Assembly (NCBI GenBank): GCA_002297415.1
Contig: DBKZ01000062.1
Coordinates: 1 to 5,731, forward strand
DNA: 5,731 nucleotides
Source: Ruminococcaceae bacterium UBA737
Lineage (GTDB): Bacteria > Bacillota > Clostridia > Oscillospirales > Acutalibacteraceae
Reading direction: 5' to 3'
Below the pieces are notes generated by a model. That model searched no databases. It was not told where the DNA came from and worked only from the letters and a program-made list of their open reading frames with translations. The position numbers were made by a program, and so were the translations under genes. Positions 1-4,819 of the stretch are shown piece after piece; position 1 is the first letter of the stretch; the number at the start of each line of letters is the position of its first letter.

Positions 1-1
1 A

Positions 2-121
2 CCCTCGGGAACAGAGCCCAAAATCAAGCTTTATATAGGCGCTGTGGCAAAAGACGCCGCTTCTGCCGAAAGCCGCCGCGAAGAGCTTATCAAAGCAGGA
101 ACAGAGCTTTTGGGATTTTAA
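2..121 (+). CDS. C-terminal tail of an unidentified protein (partial)
   Basis: An open frame enters from the left edge and gives 39 residues before a TAA stop at 119-121. The tail contains a hydrophobic strand (KIKLYIGAVAKD) followed by a charged amphipathic helix (SAESRREELIKAGTELLGF), which would fit the last strand and helix of an alpha/beta fold. I do not recognise the family from so short a piece. That it is a real gene end is supported by its codon composition, which is much more GC-rich than the following module, and by the intrinsic terminator that starts 43 bases after the stop. Confidence 0.7.
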   Translation, partial: PSGTEPKIKLYIGAVAKDAASAESRREELIKAGTELLGF

Positions 122-164
122 AACAGTCTGATATATACTCCAATAAATTGCACACCGTCTATTT

Positions 165-205
165 AAAAAACATCCCTTATGCAGTACACATAAGGGATGT
201 TTTTT
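165..205. terminator. Bidirectional intrinsic terminator
   Basis: Inverted repeat with arms ACATCCCTTAT (170-180) and ATAAGGGATGT (190-200) and a 9-base loop. An A-run (165-170) flanks it on the left and a T-run (200-205) on the right, so it reads as a hairpin plus U-tract on both strands. It lies between two convergent genes, the partial forward gene ending at 121 and the reverse XRE gene ending at 219, and probably serves both. Confidence 0.88.
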
Positions 206-218
206 ATAGCAATTAAAA

Positions 219-530
219 TTATTTTTCCAAAAGTCTTTCGACCATTCCGGTTATAACTGTTAAATCTTGCTCTGACATATTTTTAATAAGATTATAAAGG
301 TGATTTACCTGCTGAGGATTTTTAATTTCCTCATCAAAAAATTCTTTTGGTGTAATTCCGAAATAATCACATATATAAAGAAACTCAGTCATTGAAGGCA
401 ATGATTTCCCCGAAGTGATACTTCTTATATAACTGTTACTATGACCAAGGTCGAGACTCATGCGGCTCTCTGCAACATTTTTCTTTAAACGCAACTGCGT
501 TATTCTTTCACCTATGAACTTTGAATTCAC
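219..530 (-). CDS. XRE-family helix-turn-helix transcriptional regulator
   Basis: A 103-residue protein consisting of one XRE/Cro-type DNA-binding domain. Helix 1 covers about residues 4-17 (KFIGERITQLRLKK). The helix-turn-helix covers about 21-40, with S25-L28, G29 and the recognition stretch SNSYIRSITSG. The P45-S46 turn and the YFGITPKEFFDEE end (56-68) are typical of clostridial members. The last helix, about 73-102, resembles the short dimerisation helix of SinR-like repressors. The start is taken as GTG at 530 because AAGAGGTG lies 8 bases upstream (539-546). An in-frame upstream ATG at 567-569 would add 13 residues and run through that Shine-Dalgarno site, so it is less likely. It is divergent from the SLOG-like gene at 662 and is probably the repressor of that gene and of itself. 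The family is clear; the target is inferred. Confidence 0.9.
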   Translation of the reverse strand: MNSKFIGERITQLRLKKNVAESRMSLDLGHSNSYIRSITSGKSLPSMTEFLYICDYFGITPKEFFDEEIKNPQQVNHLYNLIKNMSEQDLTVITGMVERLLEK

Positions 531-533
531 GAT

Positions 534-554
534 ATAATCACCTCTTGTGATTAT
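534..554 (-). promoter_or_regulatory. Inverted repeat enclosing the regulator's Shine-Dalgarno site
   Basis: A perfect 8-bp inverted repeat: arms ATAATCAC (534-541) and GTGATTAT (547-554) around a 5-base spacer. On the minus strand the spacer plus the first bases of the downstream arm form AAGAGGTG, the ribosome binding site of the XRE gene. It could be a DNA operator for autoregulation or an mRNA hairpin that partly hides the Shine-Dalgarno site. The decamer CGATATAATC at 530-539, overlapping it, recurs in the operator-like palindrome at 612-628. The repeat is directly seen; its role is inferred. Confidence 0.5.
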
Positions 555-560
555 TTTACA

Positions 561-590
561 ATAATACAATCGCGAATATGCGTATTTTAA
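561..590 (-). promoter_or_regulatory. Possible promoter of the XRE regulator gene
   Basis: On the minus strand, TTAAAA (585-590, four of six matches to TTGACA) lies 18 bases before TATTAT (561-566, five of six matches to TATAAT). Initiation would fall near 554, right at the inverted repeat that encloses the ribosome binding site. The match is weak in an AT-rich region, so this is only a candidate. Confidence 0.3.
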
Positions 591-603
591 TAACTAATTT
601 ATA

Positions 604-632
604 TTGATTTTTAGCGATATAATCGCTATAAT
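604..632 (+). promoter_or_regulatory. Sigma-A type promoter of the SLOG-like gene
   Basis: TTGATT (604-609) and a perfect TATAAT (627-632) are separated by 17 bases, the ideal spacing. Initiation would be near 639, giving a leader of about 23 bases. The leader carries AGGA (651-654) 7 bases before the ATG at 662. Two other TATAAT hexamers (618-623 and 638-643) lie in the same stretch but lack a good -35 at the right distance. A palindrome fills the spacer, suggesting control by a repressor that competes with RNA polymerase. Confidence 0.65.
612..628. promoter_or_regulatory. Candidate operator palindrome in the promoter spacer
   Basis: TAGCGAT-ATA-ATCGCTA is a perfect 7-bp inverted repeat with a 3-base centre. 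It begins just after the -35 box and overlaps the first two bases of the -10 box of the plus-strand promoter. Its size and symmetry suit a dimeric XRE repressor, and the divergent XRE gene next to it is the obvious candidate protein. Binding by that protein is inference. Confidence 0.5.
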
Positions 633-661
633 TTATATATAATACAAATTAGGATGATTTA

Positions 662-1117
662 ATGAAAAATTCGGCGTGTTTTATCGGTAACAAATTATAT
701 AATGACAAAGATAAAATAGAATTACATTTGTACTATACGATTTATGGTTTAATAAAAAAACATATCACAAATTTTATATTCGGGGATAATACCGAATTCG
801 TTGAATCATGTTATAATGCTGTAACAAAACTTATTGAAAATAAAAATTCGGTAAACCGAATAAGCTTTTTAAGCAATGATAATCATAACTTTTATTTTGA
901 AGAAAATTATTTTCCTGAAAATTCTATTAAAACGGTCAAAATAGATTCCTTTGAAAAAAACTGTCTAATGATTGATGAAAGTACTGTTTGCATTTTTTAT
1001 TATGATTATTCTTTTGATAACAACGAAAGAATTATAAAATCTTCATTGAGATATGCAAACAAAAAGCAAAAGCCGATTATAAATGTCTTTGAAAACTATA
1101 ACATTCCATTTATCTGA
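662..1117 (+). CDS. SLOG-superfamily (DUF1273/YpsA-like) protein, function unknown
   Basis: A 151-residue protein with no signal peptide or membrane segment. Three blocks resemble clostridial SLOG proteins of the DUF1273 type. The N-terminal strand is ACFIGNK (5-11), where relatives usually have FxGHR. The second block, NFIFGDNTEFVESCYNAVTKL (37-57, split here by its FIFG and EF cores), corresponds to the 'FLFGxxxEFxxLC' region. The last is CLMIDESTVCIFYYD (101-115) with the ending KKQKPIINVF (134-143). SLOG domains are Rossmann-like and are known or predicted to bind nucleotide-derived ligands. Two expected glycine/histidine positions look replaced (GHR to GNK, SGT to KSS at 126-128), so ligand binding may be altered. 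The start is ATG at 662, with AGGA 7 bases upstream. The gene is strikingly AT-rich: I count 70 G+C in the 300 bases 721-1020 (23%). It pairs divergently with the XRE gene. Family assignment is from remembered motifs and is moderate. Confidence 0.65.
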   Translation: MKNSACFIGNKLYNDKDKIELHLYYTIYGLIKKHITNFIFGDNTEFVESCYNAVTKLIENKNSVNRISFLSNDNHNFYFEENYFPENSIKTVKIDSFEKNCLMIDESTVCIFYYDYSFDNNERIIKSSLRYANKKQKPIINVFENYNIPFI

Positions 1118-1160
1118 CATCTAAAGTTTATGTCTAACTTCTAAAAAATACCACACATAC

Positions 1161-1195
1161 CAGACATTAGATACTAGACAATAGATATTAGAAAA
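1161..1195. repeat. Degenerate 7-bp tandem repeat (TAGAYAN)
   Basis: Five successive heptamers read CAGACAT, TAGATAC, TAGACAA, TAGATAT and TAGAAAA. Related heptamers in the opposite orientation lie just to the left: ACATCTA (1117-1123), ATGTCTA (1130-1136) and ACTTCTA (1137-1143). AAAATACC follows both groups (1145-1152 and 1192-1199). The arrangement looks like a decayed iteron or slippage repeat at the edge of the stem-loop element that begins at 1198. No protein is encoded here. Confidence 0.6.
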
Positions 1196-1197
1196 TA

Positions 1198-1265
1198 CCC
1201 CTCAGTCGCGCATAAAGCGCGACAGCTCCCCTCTGTATTGACATTCGTCAATACAGAGGGGAGCC
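1198..1265. repeat. Intergenic dispersed-repeat element with two stem-loops
   Basis: CCCCTCAGTC is followed by a 7-bp hairpin (GTCGCGC 1205-1211 / GCGCGAC 1217-1223). A perfect 18-bp hairpin follows at once (1225-1242 / 1247-1264, loop ATTC) whose base is GCTCCCC/GGGGAGC. This 'CTCAGTC-stem-GACAGCTCCCC-stem-GGGGAGCC' layout is one I know as an abundant intergenic repeat in Faecalibacterium and related Oscillospiraceae. That link is from memory. No transposase is present, so it would be a non-autonomous, MITE-like or REP-like element. Confidence 0.6.
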
Positions 1266-1273
1266 TTTTCTTT
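1225..1273 (+). terminator. Probable terminator of the SLOG-like gene, supplied by the repeat
   Basis: The 18-bp perfect stem (1225-1264) is followed by CTTTTCTTT (1265-1273), a T-rich tail on the plus strand. It is the only strong hairpin with a T-rich tail downstream of the forward gene ending at 1117. The tract is interrupted by C residues and starts one base after the stem, so termination may be partial. Confidence 0.5.
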
Positions 1274-1318
1274 AGTCTTGCAGTAACCCAAGCTTCCCCT
1301 TTAGACGAAAAGAGAAGT

Positions 1319-1373
1319 GTCAAGGCGAAGCCTTTGACGATAGGGTTTAGGTTTATTCCGTGCCGAAAGGCAC
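1319..1373. repeat. Two further short inverted repeats beside the end of add
   Basis: GTCAAGGC (1319-1326) faces GCCTTTGAC (1330-1338) with one bulged base and a GAA loop. GTGCC (1360-1364) faces GGCAC (1369-1373) around GAAA. Read on the minus strand, the first is followed by CTTCTCTTTTC and might act as a weak terminator for the deoC-cdd-pdp-add transcript. No better terminator is seen after add. They may be further parts of the same dispersed repeat as 1198-1265. Confidence 0.4.
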
Positions 1374-1383
1374 ACCACTTATC

Positions 1384-2352
1384 TCAAATCAGCGATTTTA
1401 AATGCTCTTTCATACCGTGGGTTGTAAATGCCGAATCGGCGGCGTTATAATAAAGCTTTTCAGCGTCACCGTCACTTAACCCCAAAGGAACGAGACTTTC
1501 GAATTCCTTTTTAATTGTTGTATTTTCTATTGCAGGGTCGTCGGTATTAACAGTTACCTTTAATCCCATATTTAAAAAATCAAGAACAGGGTGCTTTTCT
1601 ATTTCGGGTACAGCCCTTGTCAGGACATTGCTTGTAGGACACATTTCAAGAGCAATGTCCTTATTTTTTATTATCTCGGCGGTTTCCCTGCTTATCCTTA
1701 CCCCGTGCCCTATTCTCTTAGCTCCGAATTCTATCGCGGCTTTAACGCTTTCGTCGCCTGCGGCTTCTCCTGCATGGATTGTAAAAGGAATATTATCTTT
1801 TTTAGCTTTCAAAAACAGCTCTTTAAAGTCCCTTGTAGGATAAAGCGCCTCTGCGCCTGCAAGGTCAAGAGCAACTACGCCGCCGCAAGAAGTAATATAC
1901 TTTTTTGCAACTCTCAGCGTTTCGAAATTTTCTTTTTCATTATTGCCTGAGCGCATTAAGCAAAGAATAAGATTTACGGGAATATTGCATTTTTTCATTC
2001 CCTCCAATGCCGCACGGACAGCCTCTTCCTGAGAAAGCCCTTTTTTTGTATGAAGCTGAGGGGCAAAGCGAAGCTCTAAGTAAACAACATTATTTTTTTG
2101 CATTTTTTCGCTTATACCGTAAACCGCATAAGAAATTGCGTCCACCGTCTGCAAAAGAGACAAAGGCAGTTCAAAGCATTTTAAAAAGTCATTCAAATCC
2201 CTGCAATTCCTACTTACCGTCAGAATATCGGACAGAATTTTATCATCATTACTCGGCAAAGGGGTCTTGCTGATTTTTGAAAGCTCCTTTGCGAGATTTA
2301 AGTCAATGCACCCGTCAAGATGGGCATGAAGCTCAATAAATTTATCAATCAA
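1384..2352 (-). CDS. add: Adenosine deaminase
   Basis: Hydrolytic deamination of adenosine and deoxyadenosine to inosine and deoxyinosine in the cytoplasm. The metal-dependent amidohydrolase residues of the family are all visible, numbered from the TTG start I prefer. They are ELHAHLDG with metal ligands H9 and H11, LELRFAPQ (92-98), DLAGAE (163-168), TIHAGE with ligand H193 and catalytic E196, GHG with H216, CPTSN (238-242), and TDDP with D271 and D272. The predicted length of 322 is normal for the family. There is no ATG near the N-terminus. TTG at 2350-2352 has AGG 9 bases upstream (2362-2364, overlapping the pdp stop). The alternative TTG at 2359-2361 adds three residues but has no spaced ribosome site. 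It is the last gene of the operon, 10 bases after pdp, and ends against the repeat region. Adenine or other aminohydrolase activity is less likely given the LRFAPQ block. Confidence 0.93.
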   Translation of the reverse strand: MIDKFIELHAHLDGCIDLNLAKELSKISKTPLPSNDDKILSDILTVSRNCRDLNDFLKCFELPLSLLQTVDAISYAVYGISEKMQKNNVVYLELRFAPQLHTKKGLSQEEAVRAALEGMKKCNIPVNLILCLMRSGNNEKENFETLRVAKKYITSCGGVVALDLAGAEALYPTRDFKELFLKAKKDNIPFTIHAGEAAGDESVKAAIEFGAKRIGHGVRISRETAEIIKNKDIALEMCPTSNVLTRAVPEIEKHPVLDFLNMGLKVTVNTDDPAIENTTIKKEFESLVPLGLSDGDAEKLYYNAADSAFTTHGMKEHLKSLI

Positions 2353-2362
2353 AAAAATCAAC

Positions 2363-3661
2363 CTAACTTAAGATTTTATAAATATGAGGAGTGATTTCGG
2401 GCTTCTCGGCTGAAATTTCTATCGCCTTTTGCGTAATTTCGGAAGCTTCCGAAAGCAAGCTTTCATTATCGGTTAAAAGCGTGCACAACACATCGCCTTT
2501 TTTAACGCTTTGCCCCTTTTTAATATTTAACACTATCCCTGCCGACATATCTATTTTATCGGTTTTAATCTTTCTGCCTGCGCCTAAAGTCCCTGCGGCT
2601 TTTCCCAAAGCCTCGGTATTAAAGCCGAAAACAAAGCCGTCCGACATGCTTAAAATTTCTTTTTTATATTTTGCTTTTTTAAATCTGCTTGTATCCTCAA
2701 TTAAGCTTATATCGCCGCCCTGAGCGCTTATCCATTCTTTCATTTTTTCATAGGCTTTTCCGCTTCTTATAATATCCTCAGCCAGCATTTCTGCCTTTTT
2801 CGGCTCAATATTTAAAGAAAGCGAAATCATCTGTGCCGAAAGCGCGACTGAAACCTCATAAAGCTCGCCTTTTTCCTCGCCCTTTAAAACCTTAACAGCC
2901 TCAATTACTTCGAGCGAATTTCCTATATTATACCCTAGAGGAGAATTCATATCGGATATTACCGCCGCAATATTTCTGTTACAGTGTTTGCCGATATTTA
3001 TCATTTTCTGAGCTAAAATAAGAGCGTCTTCCTTAGTTTTCATAAAGGCGCCGTTTCCGAATTTAACATCCAAAACTATGGTCTTTGCACCTGCGGCAAG
3101 CTTTTTGCTCATAATGCTTGAGGCTATAAGAGGAATGCTTTCTACCGTCGCGGTGACATCGCGCAGAGCATATATTTTTTTATCGGCAGGCGTAAGCGAG
3201 GCGCTCTGCCCTATTACGGCAATACCCGTTTTTTTAATAAGGTTTTTAAACTCATTTTCGTTTAAGTCGGTTCTATACCCATTTATTGCTTCGAGCTTAT
3301 CTACCGTACCGCCTGTATGCCCGAGTCCCCTGCCTGACATTTTGGCAACCGTACACCCTGCGGCGGCAACTATGGGAGCGACAATTAAAGTAGTCTTATC
3401 CCCCACTCCGCCGGTGCTGTGCTTATCTACGGTGTTTTTAAATTCCGAAAGGTCTAGCATATCGCCCGAATGTGCCATTTCATCGGTAAGCCATGCGGTT
3501 TCCTCATCGTCAAGCCCGTTTAAAAATGCCGCCATTAAAAATGCGGAAGCCTGATAATCGGGAATGCTCCCATCGTCATAGCCCTTGATAAAAAAGCTTA
3601 TTTCTTCTCTTGTAAGCTTATGCTTATCGCGCTTTTTTGCGATAATATCATACATTCTCAT
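2363..3661 (-). CDS. pdp: Pyrimidine-nucleoside phosphorylase
   Basis: Reversible phosphorolysis of uridine, deoxyuridine and thymidine to the free base and (deoxy)ribose-1-phosphate. The 432-residue protein shows the family layout: an N-terminal helical domain, the phosphate-binding KHSTGGVGD (80-88), and the signature SGRGLGHTGGTVDKLE (109-124). The base-binding residues R167, S182 and K186 match R171, S186 and K190 of E. coli thymidine phosphorylase at a constant offset of four. The C-terminal alpha/beta domain is about 335-432. Its length is that of Bacillus-type Pdp rather than the 440 residues of DeoA, and the adjacent cytidine deaminase makes a broad pyrimidine enzyme sensible. A strictly thymidine-specific enzyme (deoA) cannot be excluded. 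The ATG at 3661 overlaps the cdd stop by one base (TAATG) and has GAGG 7 bases upstream, implying translational coupling. Confidence 0.94.
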   Translation of the reverse strand: MRMYDIIAKKRDKHKLTREEISFFIKGYDDGSIPDYQASAFLMAAFLNGLDDEETAWLTDEMAHSGDMLDLSEFKNTVDKHSTGGVGDKTTLIVAPIVAAAGCTVAKMSGRGLGHTGGTVDKLEAINGYRTDLNENEFKNLIKKTGIAVIGQSASLTPADKKIYALRDVTATVESIPLIASSIMSKKLAAGAKTIVLDVKFGNGAFMKTKEDALILAQKMINIGKHCNRNIAAVISDMNSPLGYNIGNSLEVIEAVKVLKGEEKGELYEVSVALSAQMISLSLNIEPKKAEMLAEDIIRSGKAYEKMKEWISAQGGDISLIEDTSRFKKAKYKKEILSMSDGFVFGFNTEALGKAAGTLGAGRKIKTDKIDMSAGIVLNIKKGQSVKKGDVLCTLLTDNESLLSEASEITQKAIEISAEKPEITPHIYKILS

Positions 3662-4074
3662 TATTTAACCTCGCTTTTCTTAAAAGCCGACGGCAAAAGC
3701 TCAAAAGCCTTATATTCATCAAAAGAAGAGCCGTTTGCAATAAGGACAAGAAAGCTTTCGTCAGCAAATTCGTTAATAAACTGCCTGCAAATTCCGCAGG
3801 GAGTAAAATTTTTTGAAAACTCTCCGTTTTTTCCGCCTGCAACCGCAAGCATTTCAAATTCTCTTTCGCCGCTTGAAACAGCCGCGGCAAATGCCGACCG
3901 CTCGGCGCAAAGCCCCGCGGGATAGGACGCATTTTCGATATTAACCCCTGTATACACCTTGCCCGACTTTGCAAGAAGCGCCGCTCCGACCTTACAGCCC
4001 GAATATTCGGCATAGGCGTTAATAGAAGCTTTTTTAGCCATTTCGCAAAGCTCAAGCTTTGATACGGTTTTCAT
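3661..4074 (-). CDS. cdd: Cytidine deaminase
   Basis: Deaminates cytidine and deoxycytidine to uridine and deoxyuridine, feeding the phosphorylase encoded next. The 137-residue protein is the short tetrameric zinc type. The substrate-binding NIEN is at 45-48. The active-site CAE (56-58) has zinc ligand C56 and proton shuttle E58, and PCGICRQ (92-98) supplies ligands C93 and C96. The C-terminal LLPSAF (126-131) keeps the aromatic F131. One position is odd: in YSGCKVGAAL (24-33) C27 stands where Bacillus subtilis and human enzymes have a phenylalanine that contacts substrate. The ATG at 4074 directly follows the deoC stop (TAA-ATG, no gap), with AGAGGG inside the deoC end 10 bases upstream. A long open frame in another phase over this gene is a shadow. 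Confidence 0.95.
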   Translation of the reverse strand: MKTVSKLELCEMAKKASINAYAEYSGCKVGAALLAKSGKVYTGVNIENASYPAGLCAERSAFAAAVSSGEREFEMLAVAGGKNGEFSKNFTPCGICRQFINEFADESFLVLIANGSSFDEYKAFELLPSAFKKSEVK

Positions 4075-4731
4075 TTAAAAATTTCCCTCTTTCACGATTT
4101 TTACAATTCTGCTCGTTCCGAGCCTTGAAGCACCGTTTAGAATAAATTCCTCTGCGTCCTTTAAAGATTTAATTCCGCCCGCGGCTTTAACCTTAAGTCC
4201 GTTTTCGGCGTTTTCTTTCATAAGCTTTACATCTTCTAAAGTTGCTCCGCCTTTTGAAAAGCCGGTTGAGGTTTTTATAAAATCCGCCCCCGTATGAGAT
4301 ACTATTTTACACATCTGAATCTTTTCTTTATCGGAAAGCAGGCAGGTTTCGATTATAACCTTTAAAATTTTTCCCTCGCAAGCCTTTCTTATTTCGGTTA
4401 TTTCATCGCAAATGTCCTTATAGCGTTTTTCCTTTAGCATTCCGATATTTATAACCATATCTATTTCGTCCGCCCCGTTTTCTACCGCCTGTTTTGTTTC
4501 AAAAACCTTTGTTTCGGTAGTATTATAACCGTTCGGAAATCCGATAACGGTGCAAATTTTCATTTTATCCTTAACATATTCCTTAGCCGCTTTAACAAAG
4601 CAAGGCGGTATGCACACGCTTGCGGTTTTAAAATTTACAGCGTCGTCGCACAACTGCTTAATATCGTCAAAGACGGCAGTTACACTAAGCTCGGTATGGT
4701 CAACCTTTGAAAGGATTTCTTTTATATCCAA
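4075..4731 (-). CDS. deoC: Deoxyribose-phosphate aldolase
   Basis: Class I aldolase cleaving 2-deoxy-D-ribose-5-phosphate to acetaldehyde and glyceraldehyde-3-phosphate, the final step of deoxynucleoside catabolism. Residues are numbered from the TTG start. The protein shows VDHTEL (10-15), VIGFPNG (62-68), EIDMVINIG (89-97) with D91, VIIETCLL (125-132), and FIKTSTGF (151-158) with Schiff-base lysine K153. KAAGGIK (182-188) carries the second active-site lysine K182. The length of 218 is that of the short bacterial form. The start is taken as TTG at 4729-4731 because AAGAGG (4740-4745) sits 8 bases upstream. A GTG at 4738-4740 would add three residues but overlaps that ribosome site. It is the first gene of the operon. 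Phosphopentomutase, which makes its substrate from Pdp's product, is not encoded here. Confidence 0.95.
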   Translation of the reverse strand: MDIKEILSKVDHTELSVTAVFDDIKQLCDDAVNFKTASVCIPPCFVKAAKEYVKDKMKICTVIGFPNGYNTTETKVFETKQAVENGADEIDMVINIGMLKEKRYKDICDEITEIRKACEGKILKVIIETCLLSDKEKIQMCKIVSHTGADFIKTSTGFSKGGATLEDVKLMKENAENGLKVKAAGGIKSLKDAEEFILNGASRLGTSRIVKIVKEGNF

Positions 4732-4739
4732 TTTTAACA

Positions 4740-4745
4740 CCTCTT
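4740..4745 (-). promoter_or_regulatory. deoC ribosome binding site that decides a TTG start
   Basis: AAGAGG on the minus strand, followed by TG, lies 8 bases before the TTG at 4729-4731. The in-frame GTG (4738-4740) begins on the last G of this site and so cannot be served by it. Confidence 0.7.
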
Positions 4746-4751
4746 TAATTT

Positions 4752-4780
4752 ATTATAGCATTTAAAAATAAAAACAGCAA
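4752..4780 (-). promoter_or_regulatory. Promoter of the deoC-cdd-pdp-add operon
   Basis: On the minus strand TTGCTG (4775-4780) and a perfect TATAAT (4752-4757) are 17 bases apart. TG-C before the -10 makes it an extended -10 promoter. Initiation near 4745 would place the start of the mRNA at the ribosome binding site, so the leader is only about 15 bases. The -35 box directly follows the T-run of the upstream gene's terminator. I see no clear operator palindrome overlapping this promoter. Confidence 0.75.
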
Positions 4781-4813
4781 TAAAAAAGAGACTGTAAATC
4801 ATTTTACAGTCTC
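4781..4813 (-). terminator. Intrinsic terminator of the membrane protein gene
   Basis: A perfect 11-bp stem, GAGACTGTAAA (4788-4798) with TTTACAGTCTC (4803-4813), and a 4-base loop are followed on the minus strand by six T residues (4782-4787). It begins 7 bases after the stop codon of the upstream minus-strand gene and insulates the nucleoside operon from it. Confidence 0.9.
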
Positions 4814-4819
4814 AATAAA

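Noticed and set aside
539..569. ATG at 569 as the start of the XRE regulator
   Set aside because: It would translate through a good Shine-Dalgarno site that is correctly placed for GTG at 530, and the added 13 residues do not belong to the XRE domain.
1161..1264. Possible CRISPR array
   Set aside because: The 7-bp units have no spacers and the two hairpins differ from each other. There are no repeats of CRISPR length and no cas genes.
1238..1450. Plus-strand open frame of 70 codons over the hairpin region
   Set aside because: It starts inside the 18-bp stem, runs through several inverted repeats and into the end of add on the other strand. It has no ribosome site and no recognisable protein.
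1591..2273. Three plus-strand open frames opposite add
   Set aside because: They lie antisense to a well-supported gene, lack ribosome sites and give Phe/Ser/Cys-rich translations typical of antisense frames.
2391..3925. Plus-strand open frames opposite pdp and cdd, up to 158 codons
   Set aside because: They are antisense shadows of conserved enzymes, with hydrophobic, Ser/Pro-rich products and no upstream ribosome sites.
3648..4055. Minus-strand open frame of 135 codons in another phase over cdd
   Set aside because: It is a shadow of cytidine deaminase, whose zinc-site motifs are complete in the true frame. Its low-complexity, Leu/Arg-rich product looks non-coding.
4741..4819. Riboswitch or attenuator leader before deoC
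   Set aside because: The promoter places the mRNA start at about 4745, leaving a leader of about 15 bases. The hairpin at 4788-4813 lies upstream of the promoter and ends the neighbouring gene.
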